Shown: positions 11,886 through 22,945, counted from the stretch's first letter. The stretch is DNA of 64,000 bases from Cricetomys ansorgei (GCA_026225945.1 JAMJFZ010001657.1:2242501-2306500); one strand, 5' to 3'. A program made the numbers and translations. Notes: generated from the letters alone by a model not told the origin.

Positions 11886-12520
11886 CAGCTTCAAACTGAC
11901 TTCTAAATCCCTATCTGTAAACATAGATTTGTGCAGCTCTCAGATCTCACTAGAGAAGCTTGTACAGTGGGCAGCAGTTAATGCAGAAACTCACAACTGG
12001 GAAAAGCAGAGAGAATAAGTGACTGTGGAGTGCTAAGCCACAAATGAGACCCCCCCCCCAAACACACACACATCCTCCACCTCCCAGAGGTTGGAGAAGG
12101 CCAGAGCAAAACAATGTCTTCTGGATATAACAGGACCACTGCACTCATGAACTCAGAGCAGCTGTGGTTGCCTGTCCAAGACCAGAACAAGATCAATCCA
12201 GTCAACATTCTAGCTTGGAGAAGAAAGGGCTCAAGTGCTCCCCACTAACTGATTAGCAATTGGTAGCTGATCGCTTCTAGGGATAAAAAAATCTGTTTTC
12301 TTTATCTGTGTAGCCCCTGGTAGGGTGACCATGTTCCAGTGAATAGCCCCACACCCATGGGTATGGACAGAACAAATTGAACTTGGTGGATTACTTTAAA
12401 AAAAAAAAAAAGGAGAGAGGACATGAGGGAAGCTGGGATGGGGTAGGAGATGAGGACGAGAGGAGTGAGGAGTGAATATGATCAAAATACAGTATAGTAA
12501 TGTATGAAATTCTCAAAACA
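11886..12520 (+). mobile_element. L1 3' end (3' UTR)
   Basis: The block follows the rodent L1 3' UTR in order: AGATTTGTGCAGCTCTCAG, GCAGAAACTCACAACTGG, AAGTGACTGTGGAGTGCTAAG, TGCACTCATGAACTCAGAGC, GTAGCCCCTGGTAGGGTGAC and finally ATGAAATTCTCAAAAC. It is a 5'-truncated insertion containing a C10 run at 12,050-12,059 and an A-run near 12,398. Confidence 0.85.
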
Positions 12521-12523
12521 CTG

Positions 12524-12745
12524 AGCATGGCAACACAATCACCACTATAAACCTAACACCTGCAAGGCAGACAGGCAGTTTCCTGGAGCATGATGACCAG
12601 CCAGTGCAGCAGAATGGATGAGCTCCAGGTTCAGTGAAAGATTCTGTCTCCATAAGGTACAGAGTGACAGAGGAGGTCACCTGACGTCAACCTCTGCCTT
12701 CACAATACGTGAGTGCCCATGTACTCGCATACGCACACACCAGAA
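12524..12745 (+). repeat. B3/RSINE-type composite SINE
   Basis: GATGAGCTCCAGGTTCAGTG, AGATTCTGTCTC and GGTCACCTGACGTCAACCTC are the 3' half of the rodent composite SINE also seen at 61,125. The 5' half is decayed. Confidence 0.6.
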
Positions 12746-12749
12746 CTTA

Positions 12750-13009
12750 GATGAAATGGACCTTCTTCTTGAATACATAAACTACCAAGAAAAATACAAA
12801 ACGTGGCAACAAAGAAAAATCCACGCCTGGATGACTTCATTGCCAACCAGACTATTCCAGGAGAAAACAATGCCAGTTTTTCTCAATTTATCTCAGAGCC
12901 TGAACTAGAAGAAAACATTCCCCAAACTTTCATAAGGTCAAAAATTATCTTAATGTAGAAGCCAGAAAATTAAATCACAGGGTAAGAGAAATACATACTA
13001 TTATTCCTC
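12750..13009 (+). mobile_element. Old L1 ORF2 fragment, piece 1
   Basis: GACCTTCTTCTTGAATACATAAACTACC-like sequence and later pieces match the reverse-transcriptase part of L1 ORF2, with many stops. It is the first of four collinear pieces split by later insertions. Confidence 0.6.
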
Positions 13010-13015
13010 ATGAAG
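13010..13015 (+). repeat. Target-site duplication, left
   Basis: ATGAAG, repeated exactly at 13,463-13,468. Confidence 0.8.
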
Positions 13016-13462
13016 TGCCGAGAGCCATCGGACCCTTGGATATTTGCCCGCTAGAAATAGCAACCTGCTTTCTGCCATCACTGCACATAGCTTTTAGTTA
13101 TATAAGTTCACAGTTAAGTCAAAGTTAGATTAGTACAAAGTTAAGAAAAACAAGCAAGATCAAAACACCATGACCTTCTCCGAGAACAAGTTAATAGAGT
13201 GGGTAAACTAGCAACCTAACCCTCCTTGCTTCCTGGTGACCTTTAGAGCATAGCTAACATCCTGCCCTATATCCTGCTCTGCCCAAACACCTGCTTAACC
13301 ACTCCCTACATCCTGCTCTGCCGACTATAAAGCCCGCCTGAGAAAAATAAAATTTGTCAGCCTGATCAGAATACTGTCTGGCTGTCCTTCTTTGCATCTC
13401 TTGTCCCCCATTCTCTCCTACAGGTCCAGTGGTCCCCATTGACTGTCCGGCTGGCCCGGGCA
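13016..13462 (+). mobile_element. Solo ERVK-type LTR
   Basis: The 447-bp element starts TGCCGAGAGCC and ends GGCCCGGGCA (TG...CA) and is bordered by an exact 6-bp duplication, the class II (ERVK) size. It has a TATA-like CTATAAAGCCCGCC box near 13,325 and an AATAAA signal near 13,347 followed by a T/C-rich tail. With no internal region beside it, it is a solo LTR left by recombination. It interrupts the L1 fragment. Confidence 0.85.
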
Positions 13463-13468
13463 ATGAAG
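13463..13468 (+). repeat. Target-site duplication, right
   Basis: ATGAAG, matching 13,010-13,015. Confidence 0.8.
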
Positions 13469-14045
13469 GGAGATGAAAAGAATCTTTAGAAATATGTGAA
13501 CGGATACTAAACTGTGGAACATGTATGTGGAATCTAAAAATAAATATAACCACCACCATAGCAGACTAAATAAAAATCAATAACTAACAAAACAACACCT
13601 CATGAGACCGATCATCTTACTCAGGTCCAAAAGTTGGAGTGAACCAAAAACAGAGTAGATATCTGGTCATGATGAGTGGCATGGAAAACCCTCCAGTTGA
13701 CATCATATTTAATAATAAAGAGTAGAACGCCTTTCCTCAACACTGAAACAAGACAAAATCTGTGGCTCTAATAGCTGTTTAGCAGCATCACACCCAAAGT
13801 CTTAGCCAATAACTGTGAAAAACAATAAAAAACTATTACCCATAGGTGATATGATTGTAATATAGAAAAGAGTCAAGGTTTCTACTGAAAGAAAAGAGAG
13901 AAAAAAAAGAGAACAATTTTTAGGTAGGTGAATTAAGCAAAGCTGTCAGACTCAAGAACAATGTAAAAAAACCAGCTGCACTTCTACACACTAAGAATGA
14001 CCTAGAATCCAAATAATTTGTATTTCTTTAAAAGTACCATTCACA
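13469..14045 (+). mobile_element. Old L1 ORF2 fragment, piece 2
   Basis: GGAAAACCCTCCAGTTGACATC, the later ACGCCTTTCCTCAACACTGA and GTCTTAGCCAATAACTG match the conserved L1 reverse-transcriptase region. Stops and indels throughout. Confidence 0.75.
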
Positions 14046-14046
14046 G

Positions 14047-14245
14047 GGTTGGAGAGATGGTTCCGTGGTTAAAGATCACTTGCTGCACTTTCAGAGGACG
14101 AAGGTTTTGTTCACAGCACTCACATGTTGGCTCACAACCACCAGTTCCAAAGGATCCAAGCTGACCTCTTTGAGCACCATGCATGTGGTATACATACATA
14201 CATACAGACAAAACATCCATATAGATAAAGCAGAACAGAAGTTTT
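14047..14245 (+). repeat. B2 SINE inserted in L1
   Basis: GGTTGGAGAGATGGTTCCGTGG start to an A-rich tail; L1 sequence resumes on the far side. Confidence 0.88.
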
Positions 14246-14385
14246 TAAAAGTTGAGTTCCATTTGCAATAGCACCAAACCATAACACTGACATAAATCTA
14301 ACACACAGACTCAGAATCTATATGCTACAAATGAAAATTTAACGGGGAAAAAAGATCGAAGATCTTCTAAGTAAACGAAGTGGCC
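14246..14385 (+). mobile_element. Old L1 ORF2 fragment, piece 3
   Basis: GAGTTCCATTTGCAATAGCACC and GACATAAATCTAACACA continue the ORF2 reading order after the B2. Confidence 0.7.
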
Positions 14386-14389
14386 AGGA

Positions 14390-14907
14390 GACTTAAAATA
14401 TTACTAAGAGTATCCTCTGTTAACTGCTCAATGAATGAATAAAATGAGGACATGACTGCTCCTAGGTATGGGTTAAGGAGGTTTATTGTAGATATGAGGG
14501 AGAGAACAGCCAGAGGCATCTGGAAGGGTCCAGACTGAACTATGCCAATAGAATAGACTGGGCCATGGGGGTTGGTGGGGGTTGGAGGTGGAGAGGAAGA
14601 AAAGAAGAGGGGTAAAAGGAGGAGCCTAAAACCTAGGACCAAGAGACCAAGAAACCATGTAGCCCAAATAGTTAAGGTTATACAGGAACCAGAGAAGCTG
14701 GATGAAGGAAAGTGAAGTTCAGAGACTGGAGAGGTTCAGGGAAGGGGGCAAGGTAAGAACTGCTGAGAGAGTCAGGACTCTGTTACAGATATTGGCCATG
14801 CTGACAGACTACAGGCAGTGTCCGCTTTGGGTTTCTTTGAGAACTAACACTAAGAGCTGTTGCAGAAGTATATTTTAAGTTATGTTTAAAATGGTTGCTT
14901 TGTGCAT
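14390..14907 (+). mobile_element. Unclassified LTR-associated insertion
   Basis: A non-L1 stretch (GGTTTATTGTAGATATGAGG, GCCAGAGGCATCTGGAAGG) that splits the L1 together with the LTR to its right. I recall similar rodent dispersed sequence but cannot name it. Confidence 0.4.
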
Positions 14908-15184
14908 TGTTGGATGAAGGGCTGCCTAGGTCTTGGTGTTTTGTATTAGCTTTATGTAAAAGATGTTTGATTACTCATGATCTGCACGCACTATCAATAG
15001 AACAGGTGAGGAGCCTAGGTATCAATAAAAACCCGAGATGAGATGCTTAGGGTTCCACTGTCTAGTATGGTGCTTGCCATGATAGTGGTTCCCTCTGCTG
15101 AGGTATGGCAGGGTTTTCACCTATGAATATTCCTCCAGGTCTTCCTTGGTGAGCCTCCACAGCACCCAGCAACGTACTGCTACA
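14908..15184 (+). mobile_element. LTR related to the 22.6-24.8 kb ERV
   Basis: TGTTGGATGAAGGGC through GCTTAGGGTTCCACTGTC, GTGGTTCCCTCTGCTGAGG and TATGAATATTCCTCC to CTGCTACA parallels the two LTRs at 22,601-22,881 and 24,554-24,834 read on their minus strand. TG...CA ends are present; I see no clean target duplication. Confidence 0.7.
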
Positions 15185-15244
15185 AGGAGCCACTTAGAAT
15201 TCCTTAAGAGGTTGAGACACACATCAGCAACCTGACTAAGACCA

Positions 15245-15480
15245 TCACAGTCTGTCAAAGTGCCAAGGGAACTCAAGGTAGATGGGACAGCCTTTCAATA
15301 CCCATGAGAGAACACTAGAAATCCATGTGAAAAATAGAACCTTGAGACATATTTCAAGCTTTTATAAAAAAACTAACTCAAAATACAACACAGACTAACC
15401 ATAACAACCCAAATCACAAAACTTCTAGAAGAAAACCAAGAAGAGAAACCTTGGTTTGGGCATTATTCTCCCAGAGTGAG
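15245..15480 (+). mobile_element. Old L1 ORF2 fragment, piece 4
   Basis: AACTAACTCAAAATACAAC and AAACTTCTAGAAGAAAAC match the C-terminal half of L1 ORF2, collinear with pieces 1-3. Confidence 0.65.
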
Positions 15481-15867
15481 TCTTGACTGCAATATACTAT
15501 TCAGTGCATTTCACCCTCCAGGCCCCTGACTCCATCATCTGATGGGTTCCTCCTTCCCACTTAGAAGGAGCCACTGAAAAGTGCCCTGCTGCTGTTCTTT
15601 GAAAATGCAGCTCAAAAAAAAAGAAAAGAAATGTGTTCTCAAGGTAAAATACTGATACTGAAGACTTAACATAAAAAGGAATATAAAATGTTTCCCTAGT
15701 CATTTTTGCACCAAGAACATGCTGAAATAGTAATGGACAGCTGAGTTAAATGGAAGACATTATTAAGTTTGATTTCAAACATTTCCTTTTATTTGCTGAA
15801 ATGTAGTTACTAGAATATTTACATTTCAAATGTTGCCTTCCATTATATTTCATTTAAAAATATTCCA

Positions 15868-16052
15868 AATTTTTTACTTTATGTGCATTATGCTTGTGCC
15901 ACTTGTGTGCCTGGTGCCCGTGGAAACCTGAGAAAGACAACGGATCCTCTGGAACTGGAGTTACAGATGGTTGTGAGCCACCATGTGGGTGCTGGGAATT
16001 GAACCTGAGTCTACTGGAAGAGTGCTCTTAATCGCTGAACAGTCTCTCCAGA
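15868..16052 (-). repeat. B2 SINE
   Basis: Complement of B2: GGAACTGGAGTTACAGATGG, GGTGCTGGGAATTGAACC, ending in GTCTCTCCAG. Confidence 0.92.
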
Positions 16053-16059
16053 ACCTTCC

Positions 16060-17340
16060 ATTCTATTTCTATTAGACAGAGATGCTGTAGGAAGTTGAGA
16101 ATGTAAGACAGCAAAATAAGCAAAACATGACAACAAATAAGATTACAGAGGACATGCTAGCATCGCTAGGTCAGCTGATGCCAGAAGCTTGTCCTGTCCT
16201 GGATTTTTCTGGCACATTAAAATGAATAAATTTATAAAGATATTTTCCAAAGAATTTGTGATTTCCCAAAGGAAGTATCCTAACTCCTATTCCAGCAGCA
16301 TTTCTAATGCCATCTTTGAAAAAGATAAAAATATGTTCAGTAGGATTTTCACTGTCATTCTTTTACTTTTATACATGCGTATAATGCACTAGCTGGTTTT
16401 TATAAAACTATTCCATCTCTATAGTACACAGATATTACATATATAACACTGTTCTCAAAGTAGAATACACTTTAATAAGGGAGGTTCTCACTGAAATAAT
16501 AAATAAAAATAACTTTTCACTATAATGAAGCCAGATATTCACTTATTAACACAACTGTTGGGTAACACAACTTCAGCTAAGATGTCAGAAGCTTCAGAGC
16601 TGTGTCACTGTCCCCATCGCCTACTGTGCTGGTTCGCAGCTGCTAAGATAACCTTCTAGGCAAATGTATGTCAAGGGGAAGAGCAGTAAAAGCACACGGT
16701 CACATGCTCACTCCCCCTCCTGCAAAGCAGAACCTCACACACAAAAGCCAGAAAACAGGATTTTGTTGCAAAATTTAAAAACACTGTAAAAATCTGTATT
16801 CTATAAACAGTCAAGTAGGTTGAATTTTCTCATTTCCTCCCAAATGTGAGGGACAACTAAGGGAGGAAGAGGTTTGCCAGCTGAGAGGTTCAATAAAGCT
16901 AGAATATCAAAATAAAGAAGAAAAACAGAAATAATGAACACTGGACAGTCTCAGGAGGCACGTTAGATCATGCAGGCTTCCTCCTAAGGCAGATGTTTAA
17001 AAATTTAAGAATAACATTATCCACACGACTCTTCTGTGGGATAACTATTTCAGGCTACAGTTAGTGGTGGCTTTGGCATGGATGACAGCAAGAGGAAAAG
17101 AGAAACAGTGACACCCAGAAGCTGTCTGGAAATGAAGCTGAGGAGGTGAGAGTCAGAGCAATGCCATTGGGAACAGGTGGTTGACTGTTGGTGTAGAAGC
17201 AAGAATGGAGGCTGAGAGAAACCCAAGTATGATTTCAGAAGTGGCAACTGAGGTACCTTTGAGACCCCTGTGTTCAGTTGGGTAAACAGAGGCCTGGGCT
17301 AGTCTGCCATTGGACACTAAGACAATGGGAGTGGATGAGT
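16060..17340. other. Unique sequence
   Basis: About 1.3 kb without recognisable repeats or convincing exons. Confidence 0.4.
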
Positions 17341-17361
17341 CTGCTTAAGAAGTACATGTGG

Positions 17362-17550
17362 GGCTGGAGAGATGACTCTGCGGTTATGAGCACTGGTTGC
17401 TCTTCCAAAGGTCCTGAGTTCAATTCCCAGCAACTATGTGCTGACTCACAACCATCTATAATGGGCAGATGCACTCTTCTGTCATGCAAGAGTACATGCG
17501 GAGAGAGGGCTCATATAAAATAAAATAAAGAAACCTAAAAAAACAAAAAC
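17362..17550 (+). repeat. B2 SINE with target duplications
   Basis: B2 body and A-rich tail flanked by AGAAGTACATGTGG (17,348-17,361) and AGAAGTACGTATGG (17,551-17,564), 12 of 14 identical. Confidence 0.92.
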
Positions 17551-17569
17551 AGAAGTACGTATGGATAAG

Positions 17570-18340
17570 AAAAAATCAGGACTGGATCAGAACTTTGAGA
17601 AACTTGAGACCTAGGCAGACAAGAAGCCACTTATGAGAAACAAAGAAGGGAAAAACAAAACCGAGAAATAAAAGAAGTCAAAGGAGGAAGTCTTTGAAGT
17701 AGGAAGGGGTTATTAATGACAAAAAATTGCTGAGCTCTCAAGCTAGAAGAATGAAACTTGCTTATGGATTTTAGTGACACTTTGTAAAAGTTTTAAAGAT
17801 GACTAAGCATGTACAACAGATGCCCGTAGCAAGCTTGTATCAGGAAACGCAGGTGAGACTGATCAATATTGTCTGTGAAGGAGATGGGAAATACAGCAGG
17901 ACTTAGAAGTGAAACTGGGGTTCATGGAGCTTCATTTTGTTTGCAAGTTGGATGAATACCTGAATTTCTTTTAACACTAAAATAAGATGGAGTCTGCCTC
18001 ACATCAAGAAGCTTAAAAAATAAAAGATACTGAACTTTCTATGTCCTTTGGACTTAGAGTATAGGCAAATGTATGTGCCTTAGACTCTTGAGACTGGTGT
18101 TCCAAATAGCCAGAAAGAAACCTCTTCCAATTGCTGCTCCAAGATCAAGTACCATGATCATAACAACCACCCCACTGCCAGCAGCTGCACATAAACAACG
18201 GTGACACTGTCTTAGCCAGACCACACCTATGGAATGGCTGGCTGTGTTTTCTTCCAGAAGCTACCTCCCCTAGTCTTCTCACTGTATGCAATTTCTTCTG
18301 TAGTCCTGCTAATAATTCTGAAAGATTCCTAACATCATCC
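17570..18340. other. Unique sequence
   Basis: No feature recognised. Confidence 0.4.
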
Positions 18341-18348
18341 AATAAATT

Positions 18349-18597
18349 TGTTTTGTTTTGTTTTTTCTTTCTCTGAGACAGGGTCTCATGTATCCCAGAC
18401 TGACCTCAAATGCTCTATATAGATAAAGATGACTTTGAACTTCTGAACCTCCTATCCCCTCCACTCCCAACTCCTGTGAACTGGGGTGACAGAAGTGTGC
18501 TGTCATGTCAGGCTCATGTGACAGTGCATATAGATCCTAGGGCTTCATGCATGCTAGACAAGAACTCTACCAATTGAGCAACACCCTTAACTCAGTA
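18349..18597 (-). repeat. B4 SINE
   Basis: T-rich start, GAGACAGGGTCTCATGTATCC, then at the far end ATGCTAGACAAGAACTCTACC, the complement of the ID-like half. Confidence 0.75.
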
Positions 18598-18929
18598 AAT
18601 ACACTTATAGCTTATTGTTCAATCTATTACACCTGACAGCTCAAGTAACTATGACGAAAGATAATATACAGTGGAAATGGCCACTGACATATGAGGTTTG
18701 AAATTGTGACATAGACACTTAGTGTCATTAAGCAAGCAGATGCAGGACTACATAAATGCTTTTGTTTGTTTTGCTGTAAACAGGGTATATGTATGTGCAT
18801 AAGGCTGTCTCTCTGTTAGTGTGTGTGTGTCTGGCTCTAGCTCTGAACCCTCCTGCCTCTGCCTCTCCAATACTGACACCATGATTATGGGACACCATGA
18901 TAGGATCTATGTAAATACTTTCTGAAGGA

Positions 18930-19516
18930 AAGCGGAAGAACAGGGTAAGGTGTCAGGTCCGGCCTGACAAGTGGGAATGTACCTGAATGGATGGTGGGAC
19001 TGAAAGGCATTATGAGGAGAGGGGAAAAAGAGACGAAGAGGGAAGGGGATAGACCAGGCATACACAGTATCATCACACACAGCTCAGATGGAATGGAACT
19101 AAAGTTTAATTTTTGTCTCAGTTTTAATACATTTTTTTCTCAATGGTTATAAAGCACAAGGAATTCAACAGGTATACATGAGGGCATCAATTGCCTTAAG
19201 ACATCCTGTGCTGCTGGAGCAGGATGATTACCCAAGGAAATAGCTTCTCTAGGTGGAGTTAGATGCTTCTCAAGGACAATAGCCTCTCTTGATGGTGCTA
19301 AATCCTTGCTTAGGGCAATAGCCTCTCTTGGTGGTGCTAACTGCTTAGCCAGAGAAGGAATGCTCCTTTAAGTAATCTTTGACTTCCTGGAAACCAGCCC
19401 CTCCAGGCAGTAAATTTAGTGACTCAGTTTCGCTCAGAGAAACTCTCAATAAATGACTAGGCACACAGCCAGAGGCTCAGGGCAGAATCTAGGCCGAGTC
19501 TGGTGGGGCTCACCAC
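18930..19516 (+). mobile_element. LTR-like element containing a 39-bp tandem repeat
   Basis: A region with a central minisatellite, an AATAAA signal at 19,448-19,453 and a CCACA end near 19,516. The layout resembles a rodent ERV LTR, but the left end and family are unclear. Confidence 0.4.
19236..19351. repeat. 39-bp minisatellite, three units
   Basis: Units at 19,236-19,273 (38 bp), 19,274-19,312 and 19,313-19,351 (39 bp each). Units 2 and 3 share CAATAGCCTCTCTTGRTGGT; unit 1 is more diverged. Confidence 0.85.
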
Positions 19517-19649
19517 AGTAAGGTACTTTGTTACTGGCCTATCAATTCATTGTCCCTTCTGATATTTGAAATGAGCGTCGATTTTACTAAGACTTGAAAG
19601 ACTCCCCCTAAAAATTCATTAAAGAAAGCAAAAGAAAAAGTAACAAGTC

Positions 19650-20035
19650 AGAAATTAAGAAAAGGTACATGTGTATTATCTGTTTACAGGAACAAACAAA
19701 AATCCATAGAAAACATAAAGAACTCCTACGACTAAGCCATAGGATGGTGATGCAGCTATAAAATGAACAATTACCTAAACGGGCATTTCAGCCCAAATAT
19801 GTATCAATGTCTGAAAAGATGACCATCATTAGCTGTCGGAGAAACAAATTAATATTCTCCCATGAGAATGTCAGTAAAGAAAATGGGAGACAATTACAAA
19901 TGCCAGCAAGGGTATAGAAGAACTAAATACCTGTATCATAAACAAGTAACAAGGATGCGGAAAAATCTACAACCAATACACAGACACAAAGACAACACAG
20001 AGAAACTGTAGCCCAATTCACCAGTAATAAGAAAG
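19650..20035 (+). mobile_element. Old L1M ORF2 3' fragment, left part
   Basis: AAAGATGACCATCATTAGC and AATGCCAGCAAGGGTATAGA echo the ancient L1 ORF2 C-terminus ('ctcaacatcattag', 'gttggcgaggatgtgga'). Confidence 0.6.
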
Positions 20036-20130
20036 TAAGCCAGGCAGTGGAGGCGCACACCTTTACCAGAGTTACAATGGAAAAACCCTGTCTTGAAAAA
20101 AAACGGAAAGAGAAAAAAAAGAAAAAGAAA
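20036..20130 (+). repeat. B1 SINE with internal deletion
   Basis: The B1 start (GCCAGGCAGTGGAGGCGCAC) jumps directly to the 3' part (CCAGAGTTACAATGG...CCCTGTCTTGAAAA), followed by an A/G-rich tail. The middle of the body is missing. Confidence 0.8.
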
Positions 20131-20290
20131 ATCCGGTCATGGTGGTGCGCATCTTTAACACCAGCAATCACAAGGCAGAGATGGGTGGATCACTGTGATT
20201 GTGAGGTCAGTCTGGTCTACAGAGTGAGTTCCAGGTCTGCCAGGGCTACATACTGAGCCTCAAAAAACAAGTAAATGAATAAATAAATAA
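20131..20290 (+). repeat. B1 SINE in tandem with the previous one
   Basis: A second B1 begins directly in the tail of the first (CCGGTCATGGTGGTGCGCAT) and ends in an AAATAAATAA tail. Confidence 0.88.
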
Positions 20291-20299
20291 CAATTTGTT

Positions 20300-20600
20300 A
20301 GTTTTTTAAAAAGCTAAACATAAATTTAACATTCAAACTAAAACTACCACACTTAGGTACCCACCCAAGAGAAATAAAAACACAGACAAAGATAATTGTG
20401 GGCAAATGTCACATATGCATTATTCTTAATGTCCTCAAATTATCCATCAGCTACTGAATAAACTCACATCTACAAACAATGGAATGTTATTAAGCAATAA
20501 AAAAAGGAATAGTAATTCATGCTACAACATGGATAAACTTCAACAATTTATGCTAAGTCAGAGTGATATGATATAAAAGCCACCTGCCAGCCACTGTTGG
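20300..20600 (+). mobile_element. Old L1M 3' fragment, right part
   Basis: ACCCACCCAAGAGAAATAAAA, CAATGGAATGTTATTAAGC and ATGCTACAACATGGATAAAC are the classic end of ancient mammalian L1 ORF2. It continues the piece at 19,650. Confidence 0.8.
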
Positions 20601-20619
20601 TTTTGTTTTCATCTACTGG

Positions 20620-20880
20620 AAACTAGAAATGTAGAGCAGTGGTAGAGCATGTGCTTATATGTACAAGATCTAGGTTTAGTGTCCAGCATGAAGGAAGGAA
20701 GGAGGAGAGAAAATGAGGGGCAAGGCGAGAGAAAGAGAGGGAGGAGGGGAGGGAGGAAGGAAGAGGGAGAAAATATAAATACACAAGTCAGAAGTGGTGA
20801 CACGCACCTTAATTCCAACAGCTGGTTGAGACAGGAAGATTGGGAGTCCAAGAGCAGCCTTGCAAATATATATATATGCA
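20620..20880 (+). repeat. B4 SINE with expanded GA-rich middle
   Basis: ID-like half (GTGGTAGAGCATGTGC), an ~85-bp purine-rich (GGAA/GAGA) tract at about 20,690-20,775, then a B1-like half. Confidence 0.7.
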
Positions 20881-20959
20881 TCCATTCAAGTATTGTCTTT
20901 AAAAAGAAAAAAATGCTTTATAAAGGCAGAAAGCTAGCTGATAGTGTTTAATATTCAAA

Positions 20960-21610
20960 GGTCCAAACGAAGGCAATACAAAAAATCAGAGAAGCTAGGC
21001 TAGGATTAAAATAGAGTTGTCAAATACAATATAAGGCCAACTAGTAGCACCCTCTGAAGCACACAATTAAATACGTTTCAAGACAAGAGTGTGTTCTCAG
21101 CACTGGATTCCATCTCAACACCAGGAAAAGAAGTAGCTAAATAAATCCCCATGAAAGCAACTAGAACTCAGAAAACAAATAATTTAATAACCTGTAAGAT
21201 AGACAAGGCTCCCAACCATCTTAAATAATCAAAGATTCTCTAACATTCCTATCACCAAAAGAAAAAAACATTTTTTTTTAAAGAGATAACTGGTGACTTC
21301 AATTGCCCCCCCCCCAATACCCTCATGAATCCTATCAATCTGGGGCAAATCATTTCACTTGCAATTTAAAATTACTGTATGCTTATAGAAGCTTTGTTTG
21401 TTTTATCCTTATGGGGGAGGGAGGCTTGTTTATTAGGTAAGAAAAAAGACTTGTCAGTGAACTTACTTTGAGACCAATTTACAACAACAGTTCCGTTTTT
21501 ATTTTTCACTCATAAGCTCCTGGCTAACCTCCATTTAATAATGCTATCTGGGTATTCCTCCAAAAACAACAGACAAGGGACGCTAAGTATACTGGCTAAT
21601 CTTGGTTTTC
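20960..21610. other. Unique sequence
   Basis: No exon recognised. Contains a C10 run near 21,307-21,316. Confidence 0.4.
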
Positions 21611-21628
21611 AAATTGAATAGATCAGGA

Positions 21629-21785
21629 GCTGGGAGGTGGTGGTGCATGTCTTTAATCCCAGTGCTTGGGAGGCAGAGGCAGGTGGATATCTGTGAGTTC
21701 AAGGCCAGTCTGGTCTACAGGGTGAGTTCCAGGACAGCCAGAGTTACAACAGAGAGACCCAGAAAAAATAAAAACAAACAAAAAG
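21629..21785 (+). repeat. B1 SINE with target duplications
   Basis: Full B1 flanked by TGAATAGATCAGGA (21,615-21,628) and TGACTAGATCAGGA (21,786-21,799), 13 of 14 identical. Confidence 0.95.
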
Positions 21786-21811
21786 TGACTAGATCAGGAA
21801 TCGGCTAAAGT

Positions 21812-22252
21812 GCATTCACTGGGCACACCTATGAGGGACTTTCTTGATCAGATTATCTGAAGCAAGAAGACCCACCCAGGTAAAAGGACACAGAAGAGGG
21901 AAGTTTTTGCTATTTGCCTGCTTGCTTTCACTCTTGCTGGCAAGTTCATCTACCCTGTCACTGCTGCATTCCTTTACAAATATTAGAACTAACTTCTTCA
22001 GGCCTCCAACACAGAATGAAGAATAACAGCTCCCCAAGAATCCTCCAGGCCTTTGGCACAAGACTGGTACTGCTGAGGCATCCAGATTCATGGACTGAGC
22101 AGCAAGTGGCTTCTCAGCTTCTCCAGCATGACAGTCACTGTTGGGACTACCCAGTTCATGCTGTGTAAGCCAGTCTAACAACTCTACTTAATATACATAT
22201 TCATTCTGTGAGTTGTTGCTTTGGAGAATCCTGACTTACATAAAACAAGCAC
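21812..22252 (-). repeat. Medium-reiteration interspersed repeat (diverged)
   Basis: GGGACTTTCTTGATCAGATT, AGAAGACCCACCCAGG and the end GAGAATCCTGACTTACATA resemble a widespread mammalian repeat distantly like the ~400-bp rodent family; heavily diverged. Confidence 0.5.
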
Positions 22253-22540
22253 CTCATAAGCCCTTGTGTGCCAAGGGTGGACTGATTAACTTACTCTACA
22301 TATCCCAGATGACCTTGCAGTGGTGGGATGTTATTTCACATTGTCTAAGCTGGCAAAACTCAAGTTTGAGCATTTGTTTCTATAAAAAGTATATTACAAA
22401 AAAAAAAAAAAGTTAAATGTTTTGGTACAATTTTAGATGGTTTACTAAAAACAAGGAAAGTAGATGTGAGACTATAGAAGATGTGGGGGAAGTAAGACAT
22501 TAAAATACGACTCACAGATTGTATCTTTAAGACCTCATTT

Positions 22541-22600
22541 TAGGGCTGAAGAAATGGCTCAGGGGCTAAGAGCACTGGAAGCTCTTGCAGAGGACCCAGA
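22541..22600 (+). repeat. Truncated B2 SINE
   Basis: GGGCTGAAGAAATGGCTCAG to GAGGACCCAGA; the rest is cut off by the ERV that follows. Confidence 0.8.
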
Positions 22601-22881
22601 TGAAGTATTACGCTTACTGTGGCAATTCAGCAAGGAAGACAAGGAGGCATTTTCATAGACTCAAACCCTGCCAGACCTCACCAAAGGGAACCACCATCAT
22701 GTCAAGTGCCATCCTGGACAGTAGAACCCCAAGCATCTGAGCTCAGATGTTTTCATTCTTTCAGAACTCCTCAGGTTCTGATAGCACACGCAGATCATTA
22801 GCAATCAGATATCCCCCACAGAAATCTACCACCTACAAACAATACAAAACTCCAAGACTTAGGCTAGCCCCTCACTCAACA
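22601..22881 (-). repeat. 3' LTR of the non-coding ERV
   Basis: On the minus strand it runs TGTTGAGTGAGG to ATACTTCA (TG...CA). It shares long blocks with 24,554-24,834, such as GGAGGCATTTTCATAGACTC and CCAAGCATCTGAGCTCAG on the plus strand. Confidence 0.8.
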
Positions 22882-22932
22882 GTGCATATAAACAATTATT
22901 TTAAACACAACTAAAAATAAACTTCAACAATA

Positions 22933-22945
22933 TTTCCCCTTTTCT
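22933..22945 (-). other. Possible polypurine tract
   Basis: Minus strand AGAAAAGGGGAAA, a typical PPT-like run, but about 50 bp from the LTR edge rather than touching it. Confidence 0.35.

Noticed and set aside
13323..13352. Host gene promoter or poly(A) site (TATAAAG and AATAAA)
   Set aside because: Both signals lie inside the solo ERVK LTR and are explained by it.
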